Counted from the stretch's first letter, positions 17,149-26,778 are shown. The stretch is DNA of 64,000 nucleotides from Halobacillus litoralis (GCF_009856415.1 NZ_WMEZ01000001.1:930001-994000), one strand, 5' to 3'. Notes: generated by a model from the sequence alone, not told the origin. Translations and numbers: made by a program.

Positions 17149-18165
17149 TCATGGGACAGTTAAGAAATTCTGTGTATAATACCGCCCGTGAACGCCGACA
17201 CCGAGGTGTGTGTATTGAGGGTCAAGGAGGGCTTTTCTGTGACCTGGACTATTCAACCAACCATGGACCGCGGCAGTCGCGTCTACATATTGGGAGGCAA
17301 TGTTTTCCCCAGCTCTCACATATAAAATCTCCCCCAGGCGCTCTTTCAAACCGTCTCCATTCTGGGAATAATGAGAAAAATAATTGTTTTGCTTCATATC
17401 CCGGCTATGGGCATAGGCCACAAAAGAGGCTTCTTCGTGCTCCAACAGAGGTCCGGCATCATGGAGAGCACGGACGCCGTTCGTCATAGATAAGATTTGA
17501 GCTTCCATTCCATCTTCAATTTTGCCCCATGCCTTCTCGTCCAAAATCTCTTGAAGAGGTAGATTACCGCGATAAACGACTTTGTAGGGTTGATGCTTGA
17601 GAAGAATATCATTCCTTAACATCCGAATCGCAAAAATTTCATTGGTTACGTTGTCAAAGTATAATTGCGCCGTCCAGCGATCACCTAGTGAGATCACAGG
17701 TCTCTCTGCGACATCCTTTTCGGTCAGCTTCAGGGTGTACGCCCCTTCACTATCCAACCGGTAGGAAGATTCAAAGGGATAAGACTCGGCTACCTCTTCG
17801 TAAGAATCATGAACACGAACGGGCCCCTGGTCTTTTTTGAACAATACCCCTGTCACCACTTCTCTGTCCTGTATGCCAAACTGCATCTCGATTTCCTCTT
17901 CAGATCCATAAACCCACCAGTCGTATCCATATTCACTAGGGTCTTTTCTCAGCGGTTCCCCCATTTCCTCCAATAATGCTTTGGAGGATAACCCACGAAA
18001 AGAGAAGAAGTCCGCTTTATTTTCAGCTTGGGGTTGGCCTACGGTTTCTATGGTCGGTGCTGAAAACTCTTCGACTATTTGTTCTTCTATAGGAGGATTC
18101 AACAAGAGGAACAAACCAGCGAAAAAAAGAATAACCAAACATAAGATCACGGATTTTTTCATCAT
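17149..18165 (-). CDS. ylbC: YlbC, membrane-anchored CAP/SCP-domain protein
   Basis: A 338-aa protein with an N-terminal hydrophobic segment (SVILCLVILFFAGLFLLL), a CAP-associated N-terminal domain (about residues 60-200) and a C-terminal CAP/SCP domain (about 215-335). The latter has YAHSRDM, NNYFSHYS, GENIA and WLNSPGHRKALL, including the usual His and Glu residues. The protein is probably outside the membrane; the role of bacterial CAP proteins is unclear. The start is ATG 18165 or ATG 18162, both behind GAGGAG. Confidence 0.88.
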   Translation of the reverse strand: MMKKSVILCLVILFFAGLFLLLNPPIEEQIVEEFSAPTIETVGQPQAENKADFFSFRGLSSKALLEEMGEPLRKDPSEYGYDWWVYGSEEEIEMQFGIQDREVVTGVLFKKDQGPVRVHDSYEEVAESYPFESSYRLDSEGAYTLKLTEKDVAERPVISLGDRWTAQLYFDNVTNEIFAIRMLRNDILLKHQPYKVVYRGNLPLQEILDEKAWGKIEDGMEAQILSMTNGVRALHDAGPLLEHEEASFVAYAHSRDMKQNNYFSHYSQNGDGLKERLGEILYVRAGENIASQYVDATAAVHGWLNSPGHRKALLDPQYTHLGVGVHGRYYTQNFLTVP

Positions 18166-18250
18166 ATCGGACTCCTCATCAAAGACCATTTTATTTTATG
18201 TATAAGCGAATCGGTTGGAGGCTATGATTAGAAAGAGCTGATTGAATCCC

Positions 18251-18288
18251 ATAAAACGAAAAGAGCCTGCTCCCATAGAAGCAGGCCC
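18251..18288 (-). terminator. Terminator after ylbB
   Basis: GGGCCTGC pairs with GCAGGCTC on the minus strand, followed by TTTTCGTTTTAT. Confidence 0.82.
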
Positions 18289-18294
18289 ATGTAA

Positions 18295-18723
18295 TTAGTG
18301 AAGCTCAGGACGCTCCGAGATATCCTGCAATGCAACACCTGCTGCATGGTCGGACATTTCTTCTGTCGATAAGTCACCAAGAGAAAGGATGCCGGACAGT
18401 TTCCCGTTTTCAACAACAGGTAGACGACGTACCTGGTGCTCGGCCATGATTCTGCTCGCCTCTTCAAGGGAACAATCTGGTGTACAACTGTACATGCGAT
18501 CACTCATTACTTGTTGAATCGGTGTAGAATCAGTTTTTTTCGCTGCATACCCACGAATGACTAGGTCACGGTCTGTCACCATACCCATGAGGTTGCCTTG
18601 ATCGTCACAGACAGGAATAGCTCCGACATTCTTTTCTTTCATCATAGAAGCTGCGTCACTCAACTGGTCATTCGTATGACAGATGGAGACATCGCTTGTC
18701 ATGATATCTTTTACACTTTTCAT
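18295..18723 (-). CDS. ylbB: YlbB, twin CBS-domain protein
   Basis: A 142-aa protein made almost entirely of two CBS motifs: VKDIMTSDVSICHTNDQLSD ... GMVTDRDLVIRGYA and MSDRMYSCTPDCSLEEASRI ... GILSLGDLS. CBS pairs bind adenosyl ligands such as AMP or ATP and usually regulate partner proteins. The partner is unknown here. It matches ylbB next to ylbC in B. subtilis. The A/T-rich gap to the next gene (18724-18931) holds back-to-back -10-like sequences near TATAGTATAATGAG. Confidence 0.88.
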   Translation of the reverse strand: MKSVKDIMTSDVSICHTNDQLSDAASMMKEKNVGAIPVCDDQGNLMGMVTDRDLVIRGYAAKKTDSTPIQQVMSDRMYSCTPDCSLEEASRIMAEHQVRRLPVVENGKLSGILSLGDLSTEEMSDHAAGVALQDISERPELH

Positions 18724-18931
18724 GAAAGATCCTCCTCATTAATCATGATCAATGCTTATTGTCCCCTTTTTACCGAATTTATTACATGCATCCGGTTTCC
18801 TTTTATAGTATAATGAGAACGTAATCACAGATATTAAACATAGGGCAGGACGTTTGTCATGCCAAAATTGCAAGCATTACCTTTTCATACTAAAATGAGG
18901 TAAGATACATAACAATTGCGAGGTGGAACAA

Positions 18932-19411
18932 ATGAAATTAGAAGGTACTGGGATTGAAGGTCTCGTCGTTGACTACAAGCCACTGACAGAAATTATGGAA
19001 AGAAATGGATTTATCCTCGGAGGATCCTGGGATTATGAGCGTGTCACATACGATTATAAAATACCCGCTCCAGAAAAAAATATCACCTATTATATTCGCA
19101 TCCAGGGTTTTGCCCTTGAAGGGGATGTAGATAAAGGAGATGCTGTGGTTCGTTTAATGAAACCGCTTCTAGGCCGACACTATTACCCACACGGTGTAGA
19201 ATATGGCCACCAGGAAGGGTTTACAGACAGCATCATTTCGAAAGCGAAATCATTGGTTTCGAAAGTTGTGGAACCAGCGAAGAGGTACCACAGCCAAGTT
19301 CCGGAACATGTCGTACTGGACAAGCTGAAAAAATGGGCGGAAGAGAACGAAAACCAGGAAGTCCTGAAGAAAGTGGAAGAATTGTCTTCAGATTCCGATC
19401 GCCGTATATAA
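18932..19411 (+). CDS. YugN-like family protein
   Basis: A 159-aa soluble protein. GSWDYERVTYDYKIP and GVEYGHQEGF are typical of the YugN-like family of Bacillaceae, whose function is not known. The C-terminal third (about residues 110-159) is charged and probably helical. The start is the ATG at 18932 behind GAGGTGG; a GTG at 18923 lies inside that site. A 14-codon ORF ending just upstream (ATG at 18859) could be a leader, but its ribosome site is poor. Confidence 0.82.
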   Translation: MKLEGTGIEGLVVDYKPLTEIMERNGFILGGSWDYERVTYDYKIPAPEKNITYYIRIQGFALEGDVDKGDAVVRLMKPLLGRHYYPHGVEYGHQEGFTDSIISKAKSLVSKVVEPAKRYHSQVPEHVVLDKLKKWAEENENQEVLKKVEELSSDSDRRI

Positions 19412-19441
19412 TCATTCATCCATATTAGCAGGATGAACAAC

Positions 19442-19476
19442 AGTCGCACATCATTGTATGGTGAGCGACTTTTTTA
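19442..19476 (+). terminator. Terminator after the yugN-like gene
   Basis: AGTCGC pairs with GCGACT through a short interrupted stem, followed by TTTTTT. Confidence 0.8.
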
Positions 19477-19509
19477 AAAGGAAGTAAAGAGTGAACTCAA
19501 GATTGGTCT

Positions 19510-20595
19510 ATGGGGGAAAGGAGACTTATACATAAATTGTTCCGTTATCTATCAAAAAAACAGTGGATTTTAATTCTAATATCCGCTCTACTCATCATTG
19601 CAGGGTATTTCATTTTACCTGTCTCTATTCCATTAATATTAGCTTTCGTTACGGCCCTATTCTTAAATCCAGCGGTAAGGTTCATCCAGTTTAAGTTCCG
19701 TATCAACCGAAAAATGTCCGTGACGATAGTTTTCTTATTGTTCCTTGTGTTTCTTGGACTTTTGGGAACATTTGCTGTGACCCGTGCCGTCACCCAAATC
19801 GTACAACTGGCAGACAACGCCCCACAGTACATCAATCAAATCAATAATGTGCTGCTGGATTGGGAAGATCACATGGCCAGTTTTTCACAATCGATGCCGA
19901 AAGAATTTGTCGATAAAGTGACAGCAGAAATGATGAATGCCATCGATCGGACGACGACAGCCATTTCTGAAAAGCTTCAGCTGTCCAACATAGCCGCAGC
20001 TGCTGCTAAAATACCGGAACTGCTCGTCAGTTTTCTCGTTTATTTAATCGCCTTGTTCTTGTTCATGCTTGAACTACCACGATTGCGAGATAAAATGCAC
20101 GATCAGTTCACTGAAGCCACTTCTGAAAAAGTGAAATTCATGAACGCGCGTCTTTCCTATGTCGTGTTCGGATTTTTAAAAGCACAGTTTCTCGTCAGTA
20201 TTATCATTTTCGTCGTATCATTGATCGGTTTATTATGGATCGCACCAGATGTCGCTATAATCATGTCGCTGATTATTTGGGCGATTGATTTCATCCCCAT
20301 TATCGGTTCCATCGTCATCCTCGGCCCATGGTCTGTGTATATGCTTATTGTAGGGGACATTACGATTGGGACAAAGCTTGGTTTGCTGGCGATCGTCCTG
20401 CTTGCCATTCGGAGAACTGTCGAACCGAAAGTTATGGGACGACACATCGGGTTGTCCCCACTTGCCACGTTGATCGCCATGTACTTAGGTTTACAACTGA
20501 TCGGACTCCTCGGTTTCATTCTTGGGCCGTTGGTTGTCATTGCTTTCAACTCTGCAAAAGAAGCGGGCATCATTCGATGGAACTACAAACTATAA
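19510..20595 (+). CDS. AI-2E/YtvI-type transport protein
   Basis: A 361-aa protein with about seven to eight membrane segments and the family segment AIDFIPIIGSIVILGPW, followed near the end by GLQLIGLLGFILGPL. Members include the sporulation protein YtvI and Na+/H+ or autoinducer-2 exporters, so a substrate cannot be assigned. The ATG at 19510 has no ribosome site. The strong AAAGGAG (19517-19523) lies inside the frame, so an in-frame TTG at 19537 is a serious alternative start. Confidence 0.82.
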   Translation: MGERRLIHKLFRYLSKKQWILILISALLIIAGYFILPVSIPLILAFVTALFLNPAVRFIQFKFRINRKMSVTIVFLLFLVFLGLLGTFAVTRAVTQIVQLADNAPQYINQINNVLLDWEDHMASFSQSMPKEFVDKVTAEMMNAIDRTTTAISEKLQLSNIAAAAAKIPELLVSFLVYLIALFLFMLELPRLRDKMHDQFTEATSEKVKFMNARLSYVVFGFLKAQFLVSIIIFVVSLIGLLWIAPDVAIIMSLIIWAIDFIPIIGSIVILGPWSVYMLIVGDITIGTKLGLLAIVLLAIRRTVEPKVMGRHIGLSPLATLIAMYLGLQLIGLLGFILGPLVVIAFNSAKEAGIIRWNYKL

Positions 20596-20601
20596 GAAAG
20601 A

Positions 20602-20631
20602 AAAAACCTGAAGCAACGCTTCAGGTTTTTA
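20602..20631. terminator. Bidirectional terminator
   Basis: AAAAACCTGAAGC pairs with GCTTCAGGTTTTT. It is shared by the convergent permease and acetyltransferase genes. Confidence 0.9.
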
Positions 20632-21168
20632 TAATTCTTTATTCATCGTATTTTCTTTTTGATAGATTTTTTTCTCCTTCTTAAATACAAGGATATCCAT
20701 GCTTCTCCCTGTATGGTTAAATCCGTTATTAATCAGCACTTTTTGTGAAGGGATATTATCTTTATCACACTGGGCTTCAATCCCCTCGACTTCCGCATGC
20801 GTAAAGGCCCATTCACATAGCGTTTGAACAGCTTCTGAAGCATAACCGTAATTCCTTTCGGAAGCAACTACATGATAGCCGATCTCGACATTGCCTTCAC
20901 TGTCAGGTTTGCCTTTGAATCCGATATCCCCAAGCACATGCTCACCTGCCGAATCAATCATGACCCATGGACCAAATCCCAATTCATCAGAATCGTTCTC
21001 CAAACGTTCCGCATACATGGGCATAAGTGCTTTTAAGCCATCATGAGGCCAGTTTTTATTCCAAGGTAGTTGGAACTTGTAATAAAATGCGAGCGAATTC
21101 TTCATCAATGTTTGTGCAAGGTCTAAGGTAATCGGGAATAGCTGTAATCTCTCTGTCTTCAATTCCAT
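20629..21168 (-). CDS. RimJ/RimL-type GNAT acetyltransferase
   Basis: A 179-aa protein starting MELKTERLQLFPITLDLAQ, the typical opening of the RimJ/RimL-like GNAT group. EIGYHVVASERNYGYASEAVQTL is broken here at its acetyl-CoA loop (RNYGYASEA), and KVLINNGFNHTGR closes the domain. It probably acetylates a protein N terminus or a small amine, but the substrate is unknown. It is single, between a permease and the oxidase genes, and not part of the B. subtilis cta order. Confidence 0.85.
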   Translation of the reverse strand: MELKTERLQLFPITLDLAQTLMKNSLAFYYKFQLPWNKNWPHDGLKALMPMYAERLENDSDELGFGPWVMIDSAGEHVLGDIGFKGKPDSEGNVEIGYHVVASERNYGYASEAVQTLCEWAFTHAEVEGIEAQCDKDNIPSQKVLINNGFNHTGRSMDILVFKKEKKIYQKENTMNKEL

Positions 21169-21253
21169 TGTGGGTCATCCCTTTCCTGTTTTTATGTATA
21201 TGGAAATTTATGCATCCATACACTGTTTCCCTTTACCAACACAAGATAAACCA

Positions 21254-21290
21254 AAAACAACGAATCGTAGATCAACGATTCGTTGTTTTT
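21254..21290 (-). terminator. Terminator after the DUF420 gene
   Basis: AAAAACAACGAATCGT pairs with ACGATTCGTTGTTTTT around a short loop. This is a strong end to the ctaG-DUF420 transcript. Confidence 0.9.
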
Positions 21291-21292
21291 CT

Positions 21293-21748
21293 TTACGTCC
21301 CTAATATAGCTTTGATCATACTGGTCGTCGTACCACCATCATAGATAATGTATAACAGCATATAGACGGCAACACCCGTTACAGCTGTACAAAACCAGAT
21401 GATACTCGTCACCGGACCAATTTTCCTATGTTTCTTAATTTTACGTTTAAAAGCGAATGTCAACGTCACTAGCCCGAACACGGCCCCGACCGTTGCAAGT
21501 AAAATATGAAAGATCAAGAAGATCGTATAGAAGATCTTCACATCATCCGGTCCTCCAAAGCTGGTGTTCCCGACAAAGATCGTACGACTTAAATAAATAA
21601 TGAAAAAAGTCAGAGCACTGATGGCAGCTGCAATCATCACTTTCCGATGCGAGCTTCTTTTATTTTTTACAATCAGTACCCAACCGATCGCGACGAGTAC
21701 AGCACTTAAGACAATGAAGAATGTACTCAATGTCGGCAATAACGGCAT
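21293..21748 (-). CDS. DUF420 membrane protein (YozB/CtaM-like)
   Basis: A 151-aa protein with four to five membrane segments and conserved His in KIFYTIFLIFHILLATVG and FKRKIKKHRKIGP. DUF420 proteins include YozB of B. subtilis and CtaM of Staphylococcus, needed for assembly of heme-copper oxidases. Placement 29 bp after ctaG supports a role in caa3 oxidase assembly here. The assignment to CtaM function is from family knowledge, not shown by the sequence. Confidence 0.85.
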   Translation of the reverse strand: MPLLPTLSTFFIVLSAVLVAIGWVLIVKNKRSSHRKVMIAAAISALTFFIIYLSRTIFVGNTSFGGPDDVKIFYTIFLIFHILLATVGAVFGLVTLTFAFKRKIKKHRKIGPVTSIIWFCTAVTGVAVYMLLYIIYDGGTTTSMIKAILGT

Positions 21749-21777
21749 ACTTCCACCTCTTCCCCTCTAGCAACTCT

Positions 21778-22677
21778 CTAAGATTCCGTTTGTACTTGAC
21801 TTGGCAGTGGATCAATTGTATCTCTTTCCCTGTTGAACCAACTAAAGAAAATATAAGCAATGATCGCACCGAAAATCACTTCCTGAGCAATCTTCATGAT
21901 GATTCCACCTAATTGCTGATCTTCAACCAAAGGCATCGGCGTAAAATAATTAGGACCATTCAAATTCGATGCAAGACCGTTCAGAACATCCGCAGGTACG
22001 CATAAACTCATCGCCTGCATCCATGCTCCTGCTTCTGAGTAGGTTTCATAAAGCGGCGCTCCAGCAAATATGATCAAACCACACGCAGGCGTAATCAGAA
22101 CACCGTTCGCGAAAATGAAGCCGATTTTCAAAATCGGGCTTAACCTGTCCAAACGTTCCAGTGGAGGAAAAACAGAAATCCACATACAAAAAGCGATGAA
22201 CAATATGATTGATGTAATCACGGTATGTGCCAGTTCACTGGATTTTGCGTAATCGAAAACGACGGGCATGTGATACATGGAAAACAGTCCATTGAATAAC
22301 AGCAAGGAAATCAATGGTCGTGTTAGTAGATTCAACACTGACTTTATGCCTCTTGCAGCAAAAACTTTTTCCCATATCCATAGAGGAATTCCTTTGATGA
22401 CCAGGATCGGAAACAGCAAATAATAAATCGCCATTTGCGTCATATGGGCGGTGAACATGATGTGACCGAGTAAGTCTACAGGAGATCCTTTCACGATGTA
22501 TAAAAGCAGCATCCCGCTATAAAACATCATTTGCTGAAAAGTACTCGGACGGACTGTTCCTTTTTTACGTCCAGGTCCTGTTATGTAAAAATATAAGGCT
22601 GATAATAACAGAACGAATACAAAAAAATATGGGCTCCATAAGGCACGGAAGCCAAATATTTGAAGTTCTAACCACAT
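21778..22677 (-). CDS. ctaG: Cytochrome c oxidase assembly factor CtaG (caa3 type)
   Basis: A 299-aa protein with about seven membrane segments. Histidines lie in DLLGHIMFTAHMTQMAIYY and FSMYHMPVVFDY. It belongs to the caa3_CtaG family, which is unrelated to the Cox11 proteins also called CtaG. It is needed to form active caa3 oxidase in B. subtilis, probably in delivering copper. It is separated from ctaF by a terminator, so it likely has its own promoter within 22680-22800. Confidence 0.93.
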   Translation of the reverse strand: MWLELQIFGFRALWSPYFFVFVLLLSALYFYITGPGRKKGTVRPSTFQQMMFYSGMLLLYIVKGSPVDLLGHIMFTAHMTQMAIYYLLFPILVIKGIPLWIWEKVFAARGIKSVLNLLTRPLISLLLFNGLFSMYHMPVVFDYAKSSELAHTVITSIILFIAFCMWISVFPPLERLDRLSPILKIGFIFANGVLITPACGLIIFAGAPLYETYSEAGAWMQAMSLCVPADVLNGLASNLNGPNYFTPMPLVEDQQLGGIIMKIAQEVIFGAIIAYIFFSWFNRERDTIDPLPSQVQTES

Positions 22678-22805
22678 TGGTGTCTCACCCCAGATTGTTT
22701 TACTTGTTCTTCTCCATTTTACCTAATTATCGCCGAAAAAACGAGCATACATAAGGAATTCATCTATTGTTCATAATTTGGTCATATCTCTCATGGAAAA
22801 TAAAG

Positions 22806-22833
22806 AAAAAAAGACCGGAGCACCGGTCTTTTT
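22806..22833 (-). terminator. Terminator after ctaF
   Basis: AAAAAAGACCGG pairs with CCGGTCTTTTT across a 4-nt loop. It ends the ctaCDEF transcript. Confidence 0.9.
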
Positions 22834-22850
22834 CTTTGTCTCTTATTCAC

Positions 22851-23177
22851 TTACCACCAGATAATTGATGTGAACGTGATGATGGTCAAAGCAGCAACAG
22901 CCGCGCCACCATACATCATGACAGCAACCATATCATGGCCTTTATTCTTCATGTGCATGAAGTAATAAAGTTGAAAGGCTACCTGAACGACAGCAAGGAT
23001 AATCAATGTCGGAATGATGAAGTAAGAATTCACTTCAAAAATAACCATTCCAAAAGCAATGATCGTGAACAAAATCATCAGTCCGAAGGTAAGGACCTGT
23101 TGTTTCATTTCTTCACGATGCTGTTTCTTCTCATACTCCTGGTGATGAATGGGTTTGGAATGTGATTGATCGGCCAT
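22851..23177 (-). CDS. ctaF: Cytochrome caa3 oxidase subunit IV
   Basis: A 108-aa protein with three membrane segments after a charged, His-rich N terminus (HSKPIHHQEYEKKQHREEMK). The QVAFQLYYFMHMKNKGHD segment is typical of the COX4_pro family. It is a small subunit stabilising the oxidase. It starts 3 bp after ctaE. Confidence 0.93.
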   Translation of the reverse strand: MADQSHSKPIHHQEYEKKQHREEMKQQVLTFGLMILFTIIAFGMVIFEVNSYFIIPTLIILAVVQVAFQLYYFMHMKNKGHDMVAVMMYGGAAVAALTIITFTSIIWW

Positions 23178-23180
23178 GGA

Positions 23181-23804
23181 TTAACCCACCTTTCCCATAA
23201 GATACACAACTGTAAAGATGAATACCCATACAACGTCGATGAAGTGCCAATAAAGGCTTGCGATATAAAACTTCGGCGCGTTGTAAAGGTTCAAACCGCG
23301 CTTCTGGTTACGGATCATAAGCGCTACAATCCAGCTTAATCCGAAAAGAACGTGTCCCCCGTGGAAACCGACAAGCGTGTAGAAAGCTGATCCAAATGCG
23401 GAGGAACGGAACGTAAATCCGTATTCATGGATGTAGTGATAAAACTCATAAACCTCCATGCCCAGGAAACAGAGTCCTAATAAAACAGTTACTCCCAACC
23501 ACATCTGCATTTTTCTGAAGTCATGGTTTTTCATGTGGTACATCGCATAAACACTTGTCAATGAGCTTGTCAGAAGAAGCATCGTCATAATGAAAACGAG
23601 CTCCAAACCGAACAGATGCTCAGGTGTGTTCTCCCCTTGCGTGGAACCATTTAACGCAAGGTACGTACCGAATAGACTTGCGAACAATACGGTCTCTCCA
23701 CCAAGGAAAAACCAGAAACCAAGAAATTTATTTCTACCTTCAAGGGTGGCTTTTTCCGGGTCATGCGGCATTCGTTTTGGATTGAGTACGTCTTCAGAAC
23801 TCAT
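23181..23804 (-). CDS. ctaE: Cytochrome caa3 oxidase subunit III
   Basis: A 207-aa protein with five membrane segments. FWFFLGGETVLFASLFGTYL, GFHGGHVLFGLSW and YWHFIDVVWVFIFTVVYLMG are the standard subunit III segments. Its ATG shares one base with the ctaD stop (TAATG), so the two are translationally coupled. Confidence 0.96.
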   Translation of the reverse strand: MSSEDVLNPKRMPHDPEKATLEGRNKFLGFWFFLGGETVLFASLFGTYLALNGSTQGENTPEHLFGLELVFIMTMLLLTSSLTSVYAMYHMKNHDFRKMQMWLGVTVLLGLCFLGMEVYEFYHYIHEYGFTFRSSAFGSAFYTLVGFHGGHVLFGLSWIVALMIRNQKRGLNLYNAPKFYIASLYWHFIDVVWVFIFTVVYLMGKVG

Positions 23805-25675
23805 TATTTGCCAACCCCCTTCTTAATATCTTCTTCCAGCTCTTCTTTATGAATATGGTGACCCAAATCATCCTTCACTGAACGTGTCAGCATAGATCCG
23901 AGTGTAAGTCCCATACCAGCAAAGACAGCAATCAGCCACATTGGATCATCGACTTGGTAAATGAATCCGAAGCCTGCGATGAATGTACCGAGTGAGATAG
24001 TAAATGGCAGAATGGAAGCATTCGGCATGTGAATGTCACCCAGTGGTTCTGCAGGTGTCATTCCTTCTTTTCCATCCATTTTCTCTACCCATAGTGGGTC
24101 AAGCCCACGTACAAGTGGTGTTTGCACAAAGTTGTAGTGTGGCGGTGGAGATGGAATCGACCACTCCAGTGTACGACCATGCTCCCAAGGGTCTGCATCC
24201 GCTTTCTTCTCTTTGACGGATGTGTAAACAACGTTGATTAAGAAAATAATCGTACCAATCGCCATAAAGAAGGCACCGATTGTACTGATCAAGTTACCTG
24301 TTGCAAGTCCCTGTCCTTCAAGGAAAACCCAGTAACGACGTGGCATTCCCATAAGACCTAGGAAGTGCTGAATAAAGAAAGTCAAGTGGAAACCGATAAA
24401 GAACGGCCAGAAAGCCAATTTACCTAGTTTCTCATTCAGAACTTTACCGAACATCTTCGGCCACCAGTAGTGTAGAGAAGCGAATAAACCAAACGCTACC
24501 CCACCAACGATAACGTAGTGGAAGTGTCCGACAACGAAATACGTATCATGATACTGGAAGTCAGCTGCTGCTGCGGCTAGCATAACCCCTGTCATTCCAC
24601 CAATTGTAAAGGATGGAATGAACGCGATGGACCATAGCATCGCAGCTGTCATTCGAATTTGTCCGCCCCACATTGTAAACAGCCAGTTGAAGATCTTGAT
24701 TCCTGTAGGTACGGCGATCGCCATTGTAGCAACAGCGAAAATGGAGTTAGCAATTGGTCCCATACCGACCGTGAACATGTGGTGGGCCCATACCATGAAA
24801 CCTAAGAAACCGATCAATACAGTTGCGAATACCATCGCGGAATAACCGAAAAGACGTTTCTTAGAAAATGTTGAAAAGATATCACTGAAAGCTCCGAACA
24901 ACGGAAGAATCAATATGTACACTTCCGGGTGACCGAAGATCCAGAATAAATGTTCCCAAATGATGGCATTACCACCGAGACCTACATCAAAGAAGGCAGA
25001 TCCGAACATACGGTCGAACATCATAAGGAATAGTCCTACTGTCAAAGCAGGGAAAGCGAATAGAATCAACGTACTTGTGACGAATACAGACCACGTGAAC
25101 AATGGCATACGCATATACGTCATACCAGGTGCTCTCATGTTTACAATCGTTACAAGGAAGTTAATTCCACCAATTAACGTTCCGGCACCGGATATTTGCA
25201 GACCCATGACATAATAGTCTACCCCGTGTCCGGGTGAAGTCGTCGATAATGGTGCATAGTTGGTCCAGCCGGCATCCGGCGCACCACCTGTGAACCAGGA
25301 TACGTTCAGTAAAAGTCCTCCAAACAAGAACAACCAGAAACCTAAGGAGTTCAAGAATGGAAAGGCAACGTCCCTTGCCCCGATCTGTAAGGGGACAACG
25401 GCGTTCATAATGGCAAAGATGAGCGGCATGGCCGCTAAGAAAATCATCGTTGTACCGTGCATCGTGATCATTTCATTGTAAAGTCCAGCAGAGATGAAAT
25501 CATTGTCTGGTTTCATCAGCTGGATACGAATTATCATGGCTTCGAGCCCACCGATTAGGAAAAACAGCCCCCCAGAGACCAAATAAAGATGCGCGATCTT
25601 CTTGTGGTCTACTGTTGTCAGGTAATCCCAAATCACAGCGCCGAGCCCACGTTTTTGTGCTACTGCAGTACTCAC
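23804..25675 (-). CDS. ctaD: Cytochrome caa3 oxidase subunit I
   Basis: A 623-aa protein with at least twelve membrane segments. The heme-copper signature is complete: the low-spin heme ligand in EMITMHGTTMIF, the CuB His/Tyr cross-link in IFGHPEVYILILP, the His pair in VWAHHMFTVGM, and the heme a3/a ligands in HDTYFVVGHFHYV. It reduces oxygen and pumps protons in the cytoplasmic membrane. The start is GTG at 25673-25675 behind GGGAGGTT. Second gene of ctaCDEF. Confidence 0.97.
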   Translation of the reverse strand: MSTAVAQKRGLGAVIWDYLTTVDHKKIAHLYLVSGGLFFLIGGLEAMIIRIQLMKPDNDFISAGLYNEMITMHGTTMIFLAAMPLIFAIMNAVVPLQIGARDVAFPFLNSLGFWLFLFGGLLLNVSWFTGGAPDAGWTNYAPLSTTSPGHGVDYYVMGLQISGAGTLIGGINFLVTIVNMRAPGMTYMRMPLFTWSVFVTSTLILFAFPALTVGLFLMMFDRMFGSAFFDVGLGGNAIIWEHLFWIFGHPEVYILILPLFGAFSDIFSTFSKKRLFGYSAMVFATVLIGFLGFMVWAHHMFTVGMGPIANSIFAVATMAIAVPTGIKIFNWLFTMWGGQIRMTAAMLWSIAFIPSFTIGGMTGVMLAAAAADFQYHDTYFVVGHFHYVIVGGVAFGLFASLHYWWPKMFGKVLNEKLGKLAFWPFFIGFHLTFFIQHFLGLMGMPRRYWVFLEGQGLATGNLISTIGAFFMAIGTIIFLINVVYTSVKEKKADADPWEHGRTLEWSIPSPPPHYNFVQTPLVRGLDPLWVEKMDGKEGMTPAEPLGDIHMPNASILPFTISLGTFIAGFGFIYQVDDPMWLIAVFAGMGLTLGSMLTRSVKDDLGHHIHKEELEEDIKKGVGK

Positions 25676-25713
25676 GCTTTAACCTCCCTTTTCAACCTCT
25701 TTCTGATAAATGC

Positions 25714-26778
25714 TTACTCTTCGACGCTTTGCATCTCAAGATCGTTTCCGACGTCCGAGTGATCCAACTCTAGAAGATAATCAGCAATTTTCGCTGCATC
25801 TTCTTCCGAAACAAGCTCTGCAGGCATTTGGTTCCCTGGCTTGACTTCATCCGGATGGACAATCCAATCTACAAGATTATCTTTGGATGGCTGCAGGATT
25901 CCTGCAATTTTCTCCCGGTTTGCAAAGTTGCCTAAGTTCGGCCCTACACCAGCTGACGCGCCACCAATAGCGTGACAACTCATGCAGTTGTTGTTGAACA
26001 ATTCTTGACCTTCCTGAGCAGTTGTTGTTTCTGGTGTTGCTTCAGGATCGATGTTCTGCATGTCTTCGACCCATTGATCAAACTCATCAGGGCTGACAGC
26101 GATTACTTTGAAGTACATCAAGGAGTGAGAAGGTCCGCAAAGTTCAGCACAAAAGCCTTCGTAAACCCCTTCTTCATAAGCTTCTAAGTACATTGTGTTC
26201 ATGTTTTCACCAGGAATCGTATCCATCTTACCCGCAATCGCCGGTACCCAGAAGGAGTGAATCACGTCACTGGCTTTCATGTTTAAGTATACCCTTTCAT
26301 TTGTAGGGATGTAGATTTCTTGACTTGTAGAGATCTCTTGATCTGCATAGTCAAATTGCCACCAATATTGGTTACCTGTAACATCGACCGTTAAAACGCC
26401 TTCATCTCCTTGCGTCGATTGATCAGCGAGGTCGAAAGTCGCTTGCACAGTAGGGATTGCCAGCACAAGTAGTAAAATAATTGGAATGACTGTCCAAATC
26501 ACTTCCAAAGCCTTGTTCCCTTCTGTTTGTTTCGGAACGATGTGTTCCTGCCCTTTCTTCTCACGATAACGGAGAAGAACGAAAGCATAAATGGCCATAA
26601 CGATTACGAAAACGAAAATCATTATCGCAATACTGATCAACATAAGATCAAATAATAATTCCGAGCCATACCCTTTTGGTTTTAGTGCACTGATGTTATC
26701 AACACCACATCCGGTAAGGAACATGGTCAGAGCACCAAATAAGAATAATGAACGGAATTTTCCCATCCAACCTCTCAT
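25714..26778 (-). CDS. ctaC: Cytochrome caa3 oxidase subunit II with fused cytochrome c
   Basis: A 354-aa lipoprotein. The lipobox LTGC puts the lipidated Cys at about residue 24. Two membrane helices follow (about 42-70 and 92-113). The cupredoxin CuA domain has H174, C210, C214, H218 and M221 (GFCAELCGPSHSLMYF). A fused cytochrome c domain carries CMSCH at 265-269 and a probable Met ligand near 318. The fusion defines a caa3-type enzyme that takes electrons from cytochrome c. First gene of ctaCDEF; the ribosome site is AGAGAGG. Confidence 0.97.
   Translation of the reverse strand: MRGWMGKFRSLFLFGALTMFLTGCGVDNISALKPKGYGSELLFDLMLISIAIMIFVFVIVMAIYAFVLLRYREKKGQEHIVPKQTEGNKALEVIWTVIPIILLLVLAIPTVQATFDLADQSTQGDEGVLTVDVTGNQYWWQFDYADQEISTSQEIYIPTNERVYLNMKASDVIHSFWVPAIAGKMDTIPGENMNTMYLEAYEEGVYEGFCAELCGPSHSLMYFKVIAVSPDEFDQWVEDMQNIDPEATPETTTAQEGQELFNNNCMSCHAIGGASAGVGPNLGNFANREKIAGILQPSKDNLVDWIVHPDEVKPGNQMPAELVSEEDAAKIADYLLELDHSDVGNDLEMQSVEE

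Noticed and set aside
18859-18903. A 14-codon ORF in front of the yugN-like gene as a leader peptide
   Set aside because: The ribosome site is weak and there is no attenuator-like structure after it. Too short to support.
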